A DNA stretch of 64,000 nucleotides from an uncultured beta proteobacterium (lineage in GTDB: Bacteria; Pseudomonadota; Gammaproteobacteria; Burkholderiales; Burkholderiaceae_C). Positions 46,779-60,598 of this stretch are shown one piece after another. How positions within the stretch are numbered: the first letter of the stretch is position 1; each line of letters begins with the position of its first letter. Made by a program: the position numbers and the translations under genes. The notes below the pieces were generated by a model, which saw nothing but the letters and a program-made list of their open reading frames with translations, was not told the origin of the DNA and searched no databases. The stretch is taken from the NCBI GenBank assembly GCA_903869595.1, contig CAIPZV010000008.1, positions 39,104 to 103,103 of the forward strand, given 5' to 3'.

Positions 46779-47615
46779 ATGAGTTCCGCCATCCCTCCCG
46801 ACTTGCAAGTGGTCATCATCACCGGCGCATCCGATGGCATTGGTGCAGAAATGGCGCGCCAATTGGCACAGCGCCACGGCGCCAAGCTCGGCCTGGTGCT
46901 GGCCGCCCGCTCCCAGCAGGGTCTGGAAAGCACCGCTGGCGATTGCCGTGCACTGGGTGCGCATTGCCTGGTGGTGTCGACGGATGTGGCGCAGCAAGAC
47001 CAATGCCGCGCGCTGATTAAAGAGTCCGTGGACTACTTCGGGCATATCGACACGCTGGTGAATAACGCCGGCGTTTCCGCCCAGGCCTTGCTGGCCGACG
47101 TACAGGCAGACGACTTGCATTGGTACCAAAACCTGATGCAGATCAATTTGTGGGGCAGCGTCTGGTGTACCCACGCGGCGCTGCCCTATTTGAAAGCGCG
47201 TAAAGGCCGTATCGTGGCGGTATCTTCGCTGGCAGGGCTGATCGGCGTGCCAGGACGCACCGCCTACAGCGCCACCAAATTCGCCATGACGGGCTTTTTT
47301 GAGGCATTGCGTGCGGAGCTGGTGAGCGCAGGGGTCAGCGTCACGATTGCGTTTCCTGGCGTGGTTCTCACACGCATCCGCTACCACGGCCTGAACGCCA
47401 AAGGCGAAGCCGCAGGCAGCAGTGGATTGCGCGAGGACAATGGCATGCGCGTGGACCATTGCGTGCGGCTGATCATCGAAGGCATGCAAGCACGCAAGCG
47501 CGAAGTGGTGATGACCACCGCAGGCAAGATAGGGCGCTTTATCAAATTGATCGCACCGGGCATTGTCGAGCGCATGGCCATGAATGCACTCAAAGACGAA
47601 GTCAAGCCCCGATGA
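46779..47615 (+). CDS. Short-chain dehydrogenase/reductase
   Basis: 278 residues. Cofactor loop TGASDGIGAE, NNAG, catalytic Ser in VAVSSLAG and YSATK (Tyr-x3-Lys) are intact. The basic residues after strand 2 (LAARSQQ) favour NADP. The C-terminal GKIGRFIKLIAPGIVERMA is typical of the DHRS7/YqjQ-type SDRs. Substrate unknown. Its stop overlaps the methyltransferase start by ATGA. Confidence 0.9.
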   Translation: MSSAIPPDLQVVIITGASDGIGAEMARQLAQRHGAKLGLVLAARSQQGLESTAGDCRALGAHCLVVSTDVAQQDQCRALIKESVDYFGHIDTLVNNAGVSAQALLADVQADDLHWYQNLMQINLWGSVWCTHAALPYLKARKGRIVAVSSLAGLIGVPGRTAYSATKFAMTGFFEALRAELVSAGVSVTIAFPGVVLTRIRYHGLNAKGEAAGSSGLREDNGMRVDHCVRLIIEGMQARKREVVMTTAGKIGRFIKLIAPGIVERMAMNALKDEVKPR

Positions 47616-48181
47616 ATCCACACTATGACGGCCCGCTGGCGGCACCCTCGCCTTGGCTGGTGCGTTGGGCGCACTTGCTGCCGCCGCGATCACGGGTGCT
47701 TGACGTCGCCTGCGGCAGTGGACGGCACTTGCATTACCTGCATACCCTGGGCCACCAGGTCACTGGCGTGGATGTGGATGTCAAAGCGGCAAAGGCGCTA
47801 GCGCCGCACAGCGAATTAATACAGGCCGACCTAGAAAACCAAACCTGGCCCTTGCAAGACGGTCAAGGCCCCCGGCTGTTTGGCGCCGTGGTGGTTTTTA
47901 ATTACCTGTGGCGCCCCTTGTGGCCCGACCTACTGACCAGTCTAGCGCCGGGCGGCGTACTTCTTTACGAAACATTTGCATCCGGCCAGGAACAGTGGGG
48001 CAGACCGCGCAACCCTGACTTTTTGTTGCAGCCCGGCGAGTTGTTAGAGCGCTGTCAGGACCTGCAAGTCGTGGCTTACGAGTGCGGGCTGGCTCCAGAC
48101 CCGTCGCGCATGGTGCAGCGAATTGCCGCAAAACGCTGCAGCGCAACGGAATTTGCGGTGTCGCCTGCACCGCTAAAATGA
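47612..48181 (+). CDS. SAM-dependent methyltransferase
   Basis: 189 residues from ATG 47612, overlapping the SDR stop. SAM motif I is VLDVACGSGRHLHYL, the acidic post-I residue is in TGVDVDVKAAKAL, and FGAVVVFNYLWRPLW and GGVLLYETFASGQEQWGRPR follow, as in TehB-like small methyltransferases. The substrate is unknown. The SDR-methyltransferase pair lies just upstream of dapA. Confidence 0.87.
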   Translation: MNPHYDGPLAAPSPWLVRWAHLLPPRSRVLDVACGSGRHLHYLHTLGHQVTGVDVDVKAAKALAPHSELIQADLENQTWPLQDGQGPRLFGAVVVFNYLWRPLWPDLLTSLAPGGVLLYETFASGQEQWGRPRNPDFLLQPGELLERCQDLQVVAYECGLAPDPSRMVQRIAAKRCSATEFAVSPAPLK

Positions 48182-48228
48182 AGCGAATGCCCCATGCCGC
48201 ACTTGCGGTCCATTTATAGAAGCTTCCC

Positions 48229-49122
48229 ATGCCATCGAATTTTTCACCGATCCGCGGCAGCATTGTTGCCTTGATTACCCCCATGCTGGACGATGGCGCT
48301 GTGGACTATGCGGCCCTACGGCGTCTGATCGACTGGCACATCCAGGAAGGCACCGATTGCATTTGCGTGGTCGGCACGACCGGCGAGTCGCCCACCGTCA
48401 CCGTAGAAGAACATTGCGAAATCATCCGCGTATCGGTGCAGCAAGCAGCGGGCCGCGTGCCGATCATGGCCGGTTGCGGCGCCAACTCCACCAAAGAGGC
48501 CATCGAGCTGGCCGAGTTTGCCAAATCGGTAGGCGCCAACTGCCAGCTGCAAGTGGTGCCCTACTACAACCGGCCCACGCAAGAGGGTTTGTTCCAGCAC
48601 TTCAGCGCCATCGCCCGCGCGGTGGACTTACCGATGGTGCTCTACAACGTACCCGGACGCACCGTCGCCGACATGGCACACGACACGGTATTGCGCCTGG
48701 CCCAAGTACCGGGCATCGTGGGCATCAAAGAAGCCACCGGCAATATCGAGCGGGCCCAGTGGCTGATCAAAGAAGCCCCCGAAAGTTTTGCGATTTATTC
48801 CGGCGACGATCCCACCGCCGTCGCCTTGATGCTCTGCGGCGGGCATGGCAATGTCAGCGTCACGGCAAATATCGCGCCGCGCCTGATGCACGAATTGTGT
48901 GTAGCGGCGCTGGCGGGCAATCCGCGCGCAGCAATGGATATTCAAAACCGCCTGCTTCCTTTGCACAAAGGCTTGTTTGTGGAAGCCAACCCCATTCCCG
49001 TCAAGTGGGCAGCGGCACGCATGGGCTTGTGCAGCCAGGCCATCCGTTTGCCGCTGACGCCATTGAGCGAACCGCTACGCCCGGCCTTGGAAAATTTACT
49101 CCAATCCACCGGCCTCATTTGA
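48229..49122 (+). CDS. dapA: 4-hydroxy-tetrahydrodipicolinate synthase
   Basis: 297 residues; condenses pyruvate and aspartate semialdehyde in lysine and diaminopimelate synthesis. Motifs: [44 protein letters not shown] and the Schiff-base lysine in GIKEATGNI. Followed by bamC, as in E. coli (dapA-nlpB). Confidence 0.96.
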   Translation: MPSNFSPIRGSIVALITPMLDDGAVDYAALRRLIDWHIQEGTDCICVVGTTGESPTVTVEEHCEIIRVSVQQAAGRVPIMAGCGANSTKEAIELAEFAKSVGANCQLQVVPYYNRPTQEGLFQHFSAIARAVDLPMVLYNVPGRTVADMAHDTVLRLAQVPGIVGIKEATGNIERAQWLIKEAPESFAIYSGDDPTAVALMLCGGHGNVSVTANIAPRLMHELCVAALAGNPRAAMDIQNRLLPLHKGLFVEANPIPVKWAAARMGLCSQAIRLPLTPLSEPLRPALENLLQSTGLI

Positions 49123-49145
49123 TTTCCGCTACCAAAGGTTTATTT

Positions 49146-50243
49146 GTGAAATCCACATTCCCCCTCGCCCTACTTGTCGCCTCCCTCAGTCTAGGCGGCT
49201 GCTCCATTTTGGAAGGCAGCAAAGTGGACTACAAGTCCGCCAGCAAGCCCACGAAATTAGAGGTGCCCCCAGACTTGACGCAACTGAGCAAGGAAACGCG
49301 GTACGCCGTGGTCAATGGTGCGGTGTCCGCTGCGGGATCCAAATCAGCCGATACGACCAATGCCCCAACCGCGATTGCACCATTGACTCTGGGCGATATC
49401 CGTATGGAGCGCAATGGCAATCAGCGCTGGCTAGTGGTTAAGCGTGCGCCAGAAGCCTTGTGGGGCCCCATGAAAGATTTTTGGCAAGAAAACGGCCTTC
49501 CCCTGGCCTCCGAGCTGTCCGATGTGGGCATTATGGAAACCGAATGGGTGGACAACAAGGCGCGTATTCCACAGGACTTCATCCGCAGCGCGCTATCTAA
49601 AGTTTTTGACAACCTGTATGCGAGCCCCGAGCGTCGCAAATTCCGGGCGCGCTTGGAACGCAATGCCAATGGTGAGACGGAAATTTTCATTAGCTACCGC
49701 AGCATGGTAGAGGTCTATACCACCGAGCGCTCGGACAACACCGTCTGGCAATCAGGCCCCACGGACTCCGAAACCGAAGCCGAATACCTAGGCCTGCTGA
49801 TGCGTAAGCTGGGTATGACCACGGTCCAAGCGACTGCAGCAGCAGCGGCGCCCGAAGCGCCCAAAACTGCGGCAGTGGTCATGAATGCTGGAGTGGCCGA
49901 TTCCTACGTACAACTAAGCGAAGCATTCGACCGCGCCTGGCGCCGCGTTGGCCTGACCTTGGACCGGTCTGGCTTTACCGTAGAGGATCGCGATCGCAAC
50001 AAAGGCCTGTATTTTGTGCGTTATGCCTATAAAGCGCCGGATGCTGACAGTGGCATCATGAAAAAGATCATGAATTTCAAATGGGGTAGCGATAGCAAAG
50101 ATGCCGCTGCATTGAAATACCAGATTGAAATCAAATCAGCGGGTACGCAGAGCACGGTCAAAGTGCTGGACGGCAAAGGCCAGCTCGATAATACGGAGGC
50201 GGGACGCGCTATATTGAAGTTACTGGCTAACGACCTGAAATAA
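49146..50243 (+). CDS. bamC: Outer-membrane assembly lipoprotein BamC
   Basis: 365 residues from GTG 49146; the much longer upstream frame only runs antisense-like through dapA. Lipoprotein signal MKSTFPLALLVASLSLGGC with the lipid Cys19, then DYKSASKPTKLEVPPDLTQL, the conserved N-terminal segment that binds BamD. Two helix-grip domains follow (about residues 95-200 and 240-350). Part of the BAM complex. Position after dapA matches E. coli nlpB. Confidence 0.93.
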   Translation: MKSTFPLALLVASLSLGGCSILEGSKVDYKSASKPTKLEVPPDLTQLSKETRYAVVNGAVSAAGSKSADTTNAPTAIAPLTLGDIRMERNGNQRWLVVKRAPEALWGPMKDFWQENGLPLASELSDVGIMETEWVDNKARIPQDFIRSALSKVFDNLYASPERRKFRARLERNANGETEIFISYRSMVEVYTTERSDNTVWQSGPTDSETEAEYLGLLMRKLGMTTVQATAAAAAPEAPKTAAVVMNAGVADSYVQLSEAFDRAWRRVGLTLDRSGFTVEDRDRNKGLYFVRYAYKAPDADSGIMKKIMNFKWGSDSKDAAALKYQIEIKSAGTQSTVKVLDGKGQLDNTEAGRAILKLLANDLK

Positions 50244-50285
50244 GGTGGCTTATCGGCCGAATATGCGGTGAATAAAAAAGACAGG

Positions 50286-50319
50286 CGAAAAAAAACCACC
50301 TTTCGGTGGTTTTTTTTCG
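50286..50319. terminator. Bidirectional terminator between bamC and a small lipoprotein gene
   Basis: A perfect 15-bp stem, CGAAAAAAAACCACC / GGTGGTTTTTTTTCG, with loop TTTC. A-rich on one side and T-rich on the other, it can end transcripts from both directions: bamC (+) and the small lipoprotein (-). Confidence 0.93.
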
Positions 50320-50332
50320 TCCGAGTAATAAA

Positions 50333-50500
50333 TTACTTGGAAGCTTCCGACGCCGGTGCAGCAGGAGCAGCAGCAGATGCGTCTGCAGCAGGTGCAGCAG
50401 CAGGTGCTGGAGCAGCAGCAGGAGCAGCTTCTTCTTTTTTACCGCAAGCGGCCAAAGCAGCTGCAGCGATAACGGCGGCCAAAACGAGTGATTTGTTCAT
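50333..50500 (-). CDS. Small Ala-rich lipoprotein (55 residues)
   Basis: ATG at 50500-50498 and TAA at 50335-50333. The protein starts MNKSLVLAAVIAAAALAACG with a lipobox (LAAC, lipid Cys19), then KKEEAA and a low-complexity Ala/Pro tail ending SEASK. It resembles the tiny Ala/Lys-rich lipoproteins common in this family, of unknown role. Repetitive GCAGCAG-type codons make it prone to slippage. It shares the bidirectional terminator with bamC. Confidence 0.75.
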   Translation of the reverse strand: MNKSLVLAAVIAAAALAACGKKEEAAPAAAPAPAAAPAADASAAAPAAPASEASK

Positions 50501-50711
50501 GATATGAATGTAGATGAGTTAACGAAACAATTTCCGGAAATTGCTCAGGCAGCGGACCACCCAAACCCCGACAAAAAGCATTCGATCTCTTTTCGCCAGA
50601 GCCCATAATTATACGATACCAGGCTCGGGTAAACCCTTTGCCTTTACAAAGGCGCACCACGAAAGTGCTGTTTTTATCGACTTTCTGGCGGTAAAAGCAT
50701 ACTTTCTTGAC

Positions 50712-51848
50712 TTATTTAAGTACTTGCAGCCAGCCGCTGTCCAGCCACTGGCCCAGCAATTCCGCCGCCCCCGGACTCAGACGGGAACACTGGCGGGCGT
50801 CCAAAAAATGCTGGTCAGCGAGTTGGCGCACCAATTGCGCATCCCTTCCTGAGGCAGTAAAACTCTCGCCATTGATAAACACATGCTGCGCGTCATAGAG
50901 CATGCGGGTGCCCCGATCTAAACAAACGCCGTTGCGCAGACCGCCCGCCGATTCCTGCGGCGCAAACCAGACCGCAGCGGGCGGCTCGCTCAGCTGCTCG
51001 CCCAAAGTGCGCGCCAATAATTGCGGATCGCGCAAAGCCTGGTGCAGTGCCTCTTGGGCAAACGCCTGGAGCTCGGCGGGAATGTGCGCAGGGTGTGTGG
51101 CGGCTGTCTGGCCGGGATCGCGGTAGCGCTTGGAAGCCATAACGTCGGCGAGTTGTTCCGCCATGCCCTGCAACAGGGACTGCGCCAACTCCACTTGGTC
51201 GGGCGCGCGAAAGCCGATGGAGTAGGTCATGCACTCGCCCTGCGCCACGCCGTCGTGGGCGTAGCGGGGCGGCAAGTACAACATGTCCCCGGCCTCCAGC
51301 AAAAATTCCTGCTCTGGCTGGAAATCGGCCAGGATTTTTAAAGGCATGCCGTCTTGGAGCGTCAAGTCTTTCTGACGCCCTATGCGCCAGCGGCGCTGCC
51401 CGTGGGCCTGCAATAAAAACACGTCGTAGCTATCGAAATGCGGCCCCACGCCTCCGCCGTCGCTGGCGTAACTGATCATGACATCGTCCAAGCGCGCGTC
51501 CGGCACAAAGCGAAATTGTTCGCGCAAGGCCTGCACGCGCGGATCGAGCAAGTCCACGCTTTGGACCAGTAGCGTCCAGCCCGGTTTTTTAAAAGGCGGC
51601 AGGCTGCGCCGGGCAAAAGGGCCGTGGCGCAAGGTCCAAGGCCGCTTGGCCGATTCGCCCTGCTGGATCACCAGGCGCGACTGCACATCGTCTCGGGCCG
51701 CCAAGTCCAGTAGTTCGGTGCGCTCTAGCAAGGGCCGCATGCCGGGTATCGCCTGGCGTATGAGCAAGGGCTTTTTATGCCAATAGCGCTTCATGAACTG
51801 CGCCGGTGACAAACTGCCTAAAAGCGGTAGGGGCTGATCAACTTGCAT
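50712..51848 (-). CDS. roxA: JmjC/cupin ribosomal oxygenase (RoxA/YcfD-like)
   Basis: 378 residues from ATG 51848; the frame extends about 384 bases upstream over unrelated sequence antisense to slyD. N-terminal GSLSPAQFMKRYWHKKPLLI is the usual family start. The iron site is PHFDSYDVFLLQ (HxD) plus the distal His in YLPPRYAHDGVA. E. coli YcfD hydroxylates an arginine of ribosomal protein L16 using 2-oxoglutarate and oxygen; this is likely the same activity. It is divergent from a SlyD-like gene. Confidence 0.92.
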   Translation of the reverse strand: MQVDQPLPLLGSLSPAQFMKRYWHKKPLLIRQAIPGMRPLLERTELLDLAARDDVQSRLVIQQGESAKRPWTLRHGPFARRSLPPFKKPGWTLLVQSVDLLDPRVQALREQFRFVPDARLDDVMISYASDGGGVGPHFDSYDVFLLQAHGQRRWRIGRQKDLTLQDGMPLKILADFQPEQEFLLEAGDMLYLPPRYAHDGVAQGECMTYSIGFRAPDQVELAQSLLQGMAEQLADVMASKRYRDPGQTAATHPAHIPAELQAFAQEALHQALRDPQLLARTLGEQLSEPPAAVWFAPQESAGGLRNGVCLDRGTRMLYDAQHVFINGESFTASGRDAQLVRQLADQHFLDARQCSRLSPGAAELLGQWLDSGWLQVLK

Positions 51849-51897
51849 AAGGGATCCTTGGTAAAACGAGGCAAATAGAAACTGCGACAATTGTCCG

Positions 51898-52431
51898 ATG
51901 GAAATCACATCACACTGCGTCGTCGCGCTGACCTGGGTTTTAAGCGACACCCTGGGCGAGGAATTGGACGTTTTAGACGAGCCGGTCGAGTTTTTGGTCG
52001 GTGGCAGGGACTTGTTACCTGCCATCGAGGAAGCGCTGCAAGGCCACGAAATCGGTGCTACGGTGCAATTGCAAATCGAGCCGGAACAAGCATTTGGCGA
52101 CTTTAACGAGCAGCTGCTGTTTCTAGAGCCTAGAGAGCTTTTCCCGGCGGAACTGGAAGTTGGGCTGACCATCGAAGGCTCGGCGCTGCCAGCCGGGTGC
52201 CACCCCGAAGCCCCGCGCGAGGCGTTATACACCGTGACCGATATTTACCCCGAACATGTGGTGCTGGACGCCAACCACCCGCTGGCAGGCATCGCAATCC
52301 GCTTGCGCATGCAGGTCGAGTCCGTACGCGAAGCCACCGAAGAGGAAGTCCAACGCGGTTCCACCGGCACCGGCTTTTTTCGCATCGAAGCGCTGGCTGA
52401 TCCGGTATCCGGGCAACGTACCTTGCACTAA
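51898..52431 (+). CDS. FKBP-type peptidyl-prolyl isomerase, SlyD-like
   Basis: 177 residues. FKBP strands around an inserted chaperone flap: EFLVGGRDLLPAIEEALQGH and AFGDFNEQLLFLEPRELFP, then YTVTDIYPEHVVLDANHPLA in place of the SlyD ...DGNHPLAG motif. The C-terminal His-rich metal tail of E. coli SlyD is absent. Likely a cytosolic folding helper. Confidence 0.9.
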   Translation: MEITSHCVVALTWVLSDTLGEELDVLDEPVEFLVGGRDLLPAIEEALQGHEIGATVQLQIEPEQAFGDFNEQLLFLEPRELFPAELEVGLTIEGSALPAGCHPEAPREALYTVTDIYPEHVVLDANHPLAGIAIRLRMQVESVREATEEEVQRGSTGTGFFRIEALADPVSGQRTLH

Positions 52432-52439
52432 ATAAACAG

Positions 52440-52886
52440 TTATTTCTTGCCGGTCGAGCCGTAACCGCCCTCACCGCGCTCAGACTCTGGGAACGCTTCT
52501 ACGATATTGAATTGCGCCTGGACCACTGGCACGATGACCAGCTGGGCAATTCGCTCCATGGGCTCGATGACAAAAGGGACGGTGCTGCGGTTCCAGGCGC
52601 TGACCATGAGCTGACCCTGGTAATCACTATCGATTAACCCCACTAAATTGCCCAGCACGATGCCGTGTTTGTGACCCAGTCCGGAACGCGGCAGGATCAG
52701 CGCCGCATAGGCAGGGTCCTTCAAGTACATCGCCATGCCGGTGGGCACCAGCTGCCAAGCATTGGGCGCGAGTGTCAGCGGTGCGTTCAGGCAGGCGCGC
52801 AAATCCAGCCCGGCGCTGCCCGGTGTTGCGTAGGCTGGCAACTGATCCGCCAGTCGCGGGTCGAGAATTTTGACGTCGATGTGCAT
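52440..52886 (-). CDS. dut: dUTP diphosphatase
   Basis: 148 residues; hydrolyses dUTP to dUMP, keeping uracil out of DNA. The five motifs are visible: [38 protein letters not shown] and the C-terminal [12 protein letters not shown]. It follows coaBC by 42 bases, the E. coli order coaBC-dut. Confidence 0.96.
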   Translation of the reverse strand: MHIDVKILDPRLADQLPAYATPGSAGLDLRACLNAPLTLAPNAWQLVPTGMAMYLKDPAYAALILPRSGLGHKHGIVLGNLVGLIDSDYQGQLMVSAWNRSTVPFVIEPMERIAQLVIVPVVQAQFNIVEAFPESERGEGGYGSTGKK

Positions 52887-52928
52887 AGGGGGGGGAATTA
52901 AAAAAGGGAAAAGTGACCGCTCGAGGTA

Positions 52929-54152
52929 TCAATCTGCGCAAGGCACGGGCAAGCGCTTAGCAATCTCGGCCACCAGCAAGCGAGCCAGCGCCTGCTTGGA
53001 ATTGCGCGGCATCTCCAGCGTGCCTTGGGCATCTATCAAAAGCAATGCATTGTCGTCCTGCCCAAAGGTCGCCGGGCCGATATTGCCCACCAGCAAAGGC
53101 ACGCCCTTACGCAAGCGCTTGGCTGTGGCCTGGGCTTCTAAATCCTGGCTTTCAGCCGCAAAGCCGACGCAGTACAAGGCGCCGCTGCGGGCGCGTTCGG
53201 ACGCGGCGATAGCGGCCAAGATGTCCGGGTTTTCCACAAAAGCAAGGCTGCGCACTTGGCCGTCGCCTTGCTTTTTTATTTTTTGCGTCTGCGCGCTGGC
53301 AGGGCGCCAGTCGGCGACGGCAGCGGTGGCGATAAACACATCGGCCTGCTGGGCCTGCGCGCGGCAGGCCGCGTCCATCTCCAGCGCGGAGCGCACGTTG
53401 ATGCGCCGCACACCGCGCGGCCCCTCCAGGTAGACCGGCCCGGCGACCAAGGTGACACCTGCACCAGCGTCCCGCGCGGCGCGGGCCAGGGCGAAACCCA
53501 TTTTTCCACTGGACAAATTGGTGATGCCTCGCACCGGATCGATAGCTTCAAACGTGGGCCCCGCAGAAATAAGTACCCGGCGCCCGGACAAAACTTGAGG
53601 CTGAAAGTGCGCGATCAGGTCTTCGAGCAATTCTTCGGGCTCGAGCATGCGGCCATCGCCAGTCTCGCCGCACGCCTGGTCGCCCTCGCCCACCCCCAGC
53701 ACGTGTGCACCATCGGCACGCAGTTGTGCCATATTGCGCTGCGTGGCCGGGTGCGCCCACATCTCGCGGTTCATGGCCGGGGCCAGCAGCAGGGGCACGC
53801 GCTCCAAAGGGCGCGCCAGGCACATCAGGCTGAGCAAATCATCCGCGCGGCCATGCAGGAGCTTGGCCATGAAATCGGCACTTGCCGGCGCGACCAAAAT
53901 CGCATCGGCCTCGCGGCTTAAGTTGATATGCGCCATATTGTTGGGCTCGCGCGCGTCCCATTGGGATACATAGACGGTGCGGTTGCTCAGGGCCTGCATG
54001 GTCACGGGCGTGATGAACTGCGCGGCCGCCTCGCTCATCACCACTTGCACCTCTGCTCCCGCCTTGACCAGCAGTCGGCATAAATACGCCGCCTTGTAAC
54101 AGGCAATGCCGCCGGTCAGGCCTAAAACAATATGTTTACCATTCAAATCCAT
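52929..54152 (-). CDS. coaBC: Bifunctional phosphopantothenoylcysteine decarboxylase / phosphopantothenate-cysteine ligase
   Basis: 407 residues from ATG 54152, where [20 protein letters not shown] matches the family start. The N-terminal CoaC flavoprotein domain has [12 protein letters not shown] and [16 protein letters not shown] segments; [16 protein letters not shown] carries the catalytic residues. The C-terminal CoaB domain starts about residue 190 with [20 protein letters not shown] and [14 protein letters not shown], with later KIKKQ-type lysines. It makes 4'-phosphopantetheine for coenzyme A. Confidence 0.95.
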   Translation of the reverse strand: MDLNGKHIVLGLTGGIACYKAAYLCRLLVKAGAEVQVVMSEAAAQFITPVTMQALSNRTVYVSQWDAREPNNMAHINLSREADAILVAPASADFMAKLLHGRADDLLSLMCLARPLERVPLLLAPAMNREMWAHPATQRNMAQLRADGAHVLGVGEGDQACGETGDGRMLEPEELLEDLIAHFQPQVLSGRRVLISAGPTFEAIDPVRGITNLSSGKMGFALARAARDAGAGVTLVAGPVYLEGPRGVRRINVRSALEMDAACRAQAQQADVFIATAAVADWRPASAQTQKIKKQGDGQVRSLAFVENPDILAAIAASERARSGALYCVGFAAESQDLEAQATAKRLRKGVPLLVGNIGPATFGQDDNALLLIDAQGTLEMPRNSKQALARLLVAEIAKRLPVPCAD

Positions 54153-54212
54153 GCGTTTTCGCCCCGTTGTGCACCGCCGCGATAGCGGCAGCAGCTTCAA
54201 AGCGCAATGTAG

Positions 54213-56788
<2,576 letters not shown>

Positions 56789-56795
56789 ACACGCT

Positions 56796-58407
<1,612 letters not shown>

Positions 58408-58422
58408 ACCTAGCCTTTTGCG

Positions 58423-58698
58423 ATGAAGCTGCGCCTGGTTCCTGTTGCCTTGTTAGTCCTGCTGCTGGTTTTACAAGGGCAGTTGTGGTTCGGGCGCGGC
58501 AGTATTCCGAATGTGGCGCGGCTTAACGAAGAACTGAATGCGCAAAAGCAAAGCAATAACCGCGCAGAGCAGATCAACCAGCGCATGGAAGCCGAGATTC
58601 GCGATTTGCGTGAAGGGCTGGAAATCGTAGAAGAGAAGGCCCGCGCCGAATTGGGCATGGTCAAACCCAATGAAATTTTTGTGCAAGTGGTCAAGTAA
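58423..58698 (+). CDS. ftsB: Cell division protein FtsB
   Basis: 91 residues: one membrane helix (LVPVALLVLLLVLQGQLWFG), then a leucine-zipper-like coiled coil (VARLNEELNAQKQSNNRAEQ, MEAEIRDLREGLEIVEEKAR) and the conserved ARAELGMVKPNEIFVQV tail. Works with FtsL and FtsQ in the divisome. Downstream of eno, as in other proteobacteria. Confidence 0.95.
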   Translation: MKLRLVPVALLVLLLVLQGQLWFGRGSIPNVARLNEELNAQKQSNNRAEQINQRMEAEIRDLREGLEIVEEKARAELGMVKPNEIFVQVVK

Positions 58699-58740
58699 GA
58701 CCGGCTGGTGCGCGATGGTTCTAACAAGAGTTTGCACAGG

Positions 58741-58827
58741 CCCGTCATCGCCAGCAACGACGCGGCGAACCATTAGTGGCTAAATCACAAGAAACACTGG
58801 ATTGCTTCGCTGCGCTCGCAATGACGG
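58741..58827. repeat. REP-like palindromic element, full copy
   Basis: An 87-bp element with CCCGTCATCGCCAGC on the left and the inverted arm GGATTGCTTCGCTGCGCTCG-CAATGACGG on the right. Same family as 23474-23565. It occupies the gap between ftsB and the next gene. Confidence 0.75.
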
Positions 58828-58858
58828 ATTGGTACTTTTGTAACCCTTCCCTAGACCA

Positions 58859-59497
58859 ATGGCACAGCCTCTAAAAATTGCAGTGCTGGGCGCCGAGTGC
58901 ACGGGCAAATCCAGCTTGGTTGCCGCATTGCAAGCCCATTGGCAAGCGCGTGGCGCAAAAGTGCTTGTAGCCCCTGAAGTGCTGCGCCAATGGTGCGATC
59001 AGCACAAGCGCACGCCTTTGGCTCACGAACAAGAAGCAATAGCGCAGGCGCAGGCAGACTTGACCGAACACGCGTCCGATGTTGATTACCTGATCGCCGA
59101 TACCAGCCCGCTGATGACCGCCATCTATAGCGATGTGCTGTTTCAAGACCCGTCGCTCTACCCTTTTGCGCTAAGCCACCAGCGCATCTACCAACACACC
59201 TTGGTGGCAGCACTGGACCTGCCCTGGCAGGCTGACGGAATTCAGCGTGACGGCGCGGACATGCGCGCGAGCATAGATGCTCGATTACGCGAAGTCTTGC
59301 AGCGCGAGGGCTTGGCTTTTAGCATGGTGTATGGGCAAGGCCCACAGCGCTTTGCGGGGGCGCTGGCGGTGCTGGAGCCCGGTGCATCAACCTTACCGCA
59401 AGCAAGAAGCAATTGGCGTTGGCTCTGTGATAAGTGCTCGGACGCCGACTGCGAGCACCGTCTGTTTAGCGACTTACAAGCGACTGCGATGCGCTGA
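58859..59497 (+). CDS. P-loop ATPase/kinase, NadR C-terminal domain-like
   Basis: 212 residues. P-loop VLGAECTGKSSLVAAL is the AAA_28/NadR type, and PEVLRQWCDQHKRTPLAHEQ plus YLIADTSPLMTAIYSD (Walker B-like) resemble the nicotinamide riboside kinase domain of NadR. The C-terminus has an unusual Cys-rich end (LCDKCSDADCEHRLF). Could phosphorylate a nucleoside such as nicotinamide riboside; no NMN adenylyltransferase part is present. Confidence 0.75.
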   Translation: MAQPLKIAVLGAECTGKSSLVAALQAHWQARGAKVLVAPEVLRQWCDQHKRTPLAHEQEAIAQAQADLTEHASDVDYLIADTSPLMTAIYSDVLFQDPSLYPFALSHQRIYQHTLVAALDLPWQADGIQRDGADMRASIDARLREVLQREGLAFSMVYGQGPQRFAGALAVLEPGASTLPQARSNWRWLCDKCSDADCEHRLFSDLQATAMR

Positions 59498-59552
59498 AAG
59501 CCTTGCGCTTATCCAACGCGCAGATCATATTAGACGCATCGTTTCGCACAGA

Positions 59553-60542
59553 TCAATGCGCACTGCTTCCCGGCGCAGCCTGGCGCGTCGGATCGACAAA
59601 CAATTGTGCTGTGTCCACCGGGTCAAAGCGGTATTGCACGCCGCAAAATTCGCACGCCACTTCCAGCTCGCCGCGCTCTTCGATCACGCTATGGGCTTCG
59701 TCCGCACCCAGCGACACGATCATGCGCGCCACCCGCTCGCGGCTGCAACTGCAGGCAAAGCGCGGGCCGGTCGCACCTTGTAAAGGTTCAAAGCGCGTCA
59801 AGGATTCTTCCCAAAACAAGCGGCGCAAAATCGTGTCGGCATCTAGGCTCAGCAGTTCCTCGGATTTGAGCGTTTTGGCCAGCATCGCAATACGTTGGTA
59901 ATCCTCATCGCGGCCAATCGCATCTTCGTTTTCGCGGCTGACCATGCTGCCTTCCAGATTGCCCGCACCTTGCACCGGCAGGCGCTGGATTAACAAGCCA
60001 GCAGCCATATTGGCATCGGCAGCCAGCACCAGCGTGGTATCGAGTTGCTCGCTTTGCAACATATAGTGCTCCAGCACCTCGGACAAAAGTTCTATTGGCT
60101 GGCCGTGATCGTCAAACAAGGGCACCACGCCCTGGTAAGGCTGCTGGCCGGGAAACTTGGTTTTCGGATCGAGCGTAATCGCACAGCGGCCCTGGTTACG
60201 CGCGTTCACCATATGGCTCAAACTGGCCGCTTCGGGCAGCACGCCTATTAAGGTCGCGGTGGCGCGCAAAGCCAGGTCCGGCTGCACTTCCACCACGGCT
60301 AACTTGACCGGCCCGTCGCCCATGATCTGCATGGTGAGCGAGCCATCAAACTTGATGTTGGACTGCATGAGCGTCGCCGCCGCCGTCATCTGGCCCAACA
60401 TGTCACGCAGCGGTGCCGGGTAGGAGCCATGCTCGGTGTTGGATGCGCGCCGGCGCAGTATTTCGGTCCAGGTGTCGGTCAACTGCACCAGCATGCCGCG
60501 TACTGGCAGACCATCGAAAATAAATTTATGCAATTGGGACAC
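59553..60542 (-). CDS. hslO: Redox-regulated chaperone Hsp33
   Basis: 329 residues. The N-terminal core (LHKFIFDGLPVRGMLVQLTD) is followed by a linker and the zinc switch CSCSRERV ... CEFCGVQYRF (CxC and CxxC), intact and able to form the oxidation-sensing cluster. Activated by oxidative stress as a holdase. Downstream of a gamma carbonic anhydrase-like gene on the same strand. Confidence 0.95.
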   Translation of the reverse strand: MSQLHKFIFDGLPVRGMLVQLTDTWTEILRRRASNTEHGSYPAPLRDMLGQMTAAATLMQSNIKFDGSLTMQIMGDGPVKLAVVEVQPDLALRATATLIGVLPEAASLSHMVNARNQGRCAITLDPKTKFPGQQPYQGVVPLFDDHGQPIELLSEVLEHYMLQSEQLDTTLVLAADANMAAGLLIQRLPVQGAGNLEGSMVSRENEDAIGRDEDYQRIAMLAKTLKSEELLSLDADTILRRLFWEESLTRFEPLQGATGPRFACSCSRERVARMIVSLGADEAHSVIEERGELEVACEFCGVQYRFDPVDTAQLFVDPTRQAAPGSSAH

Positions 60543-60598
60543 TAGGGGCTCCGGAAAAAATCTGGCCGGTCGGACCGGGTATGCGTAAATGCAAAGAC

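Noticed and set aside
48357..49145. Upstream extension of the bamC frame through dapA
   Set aside because: Arg/His-rich out-of-frame translation of dapA; the lipoprotein signal starting at GTG 49146 is the obvious start.
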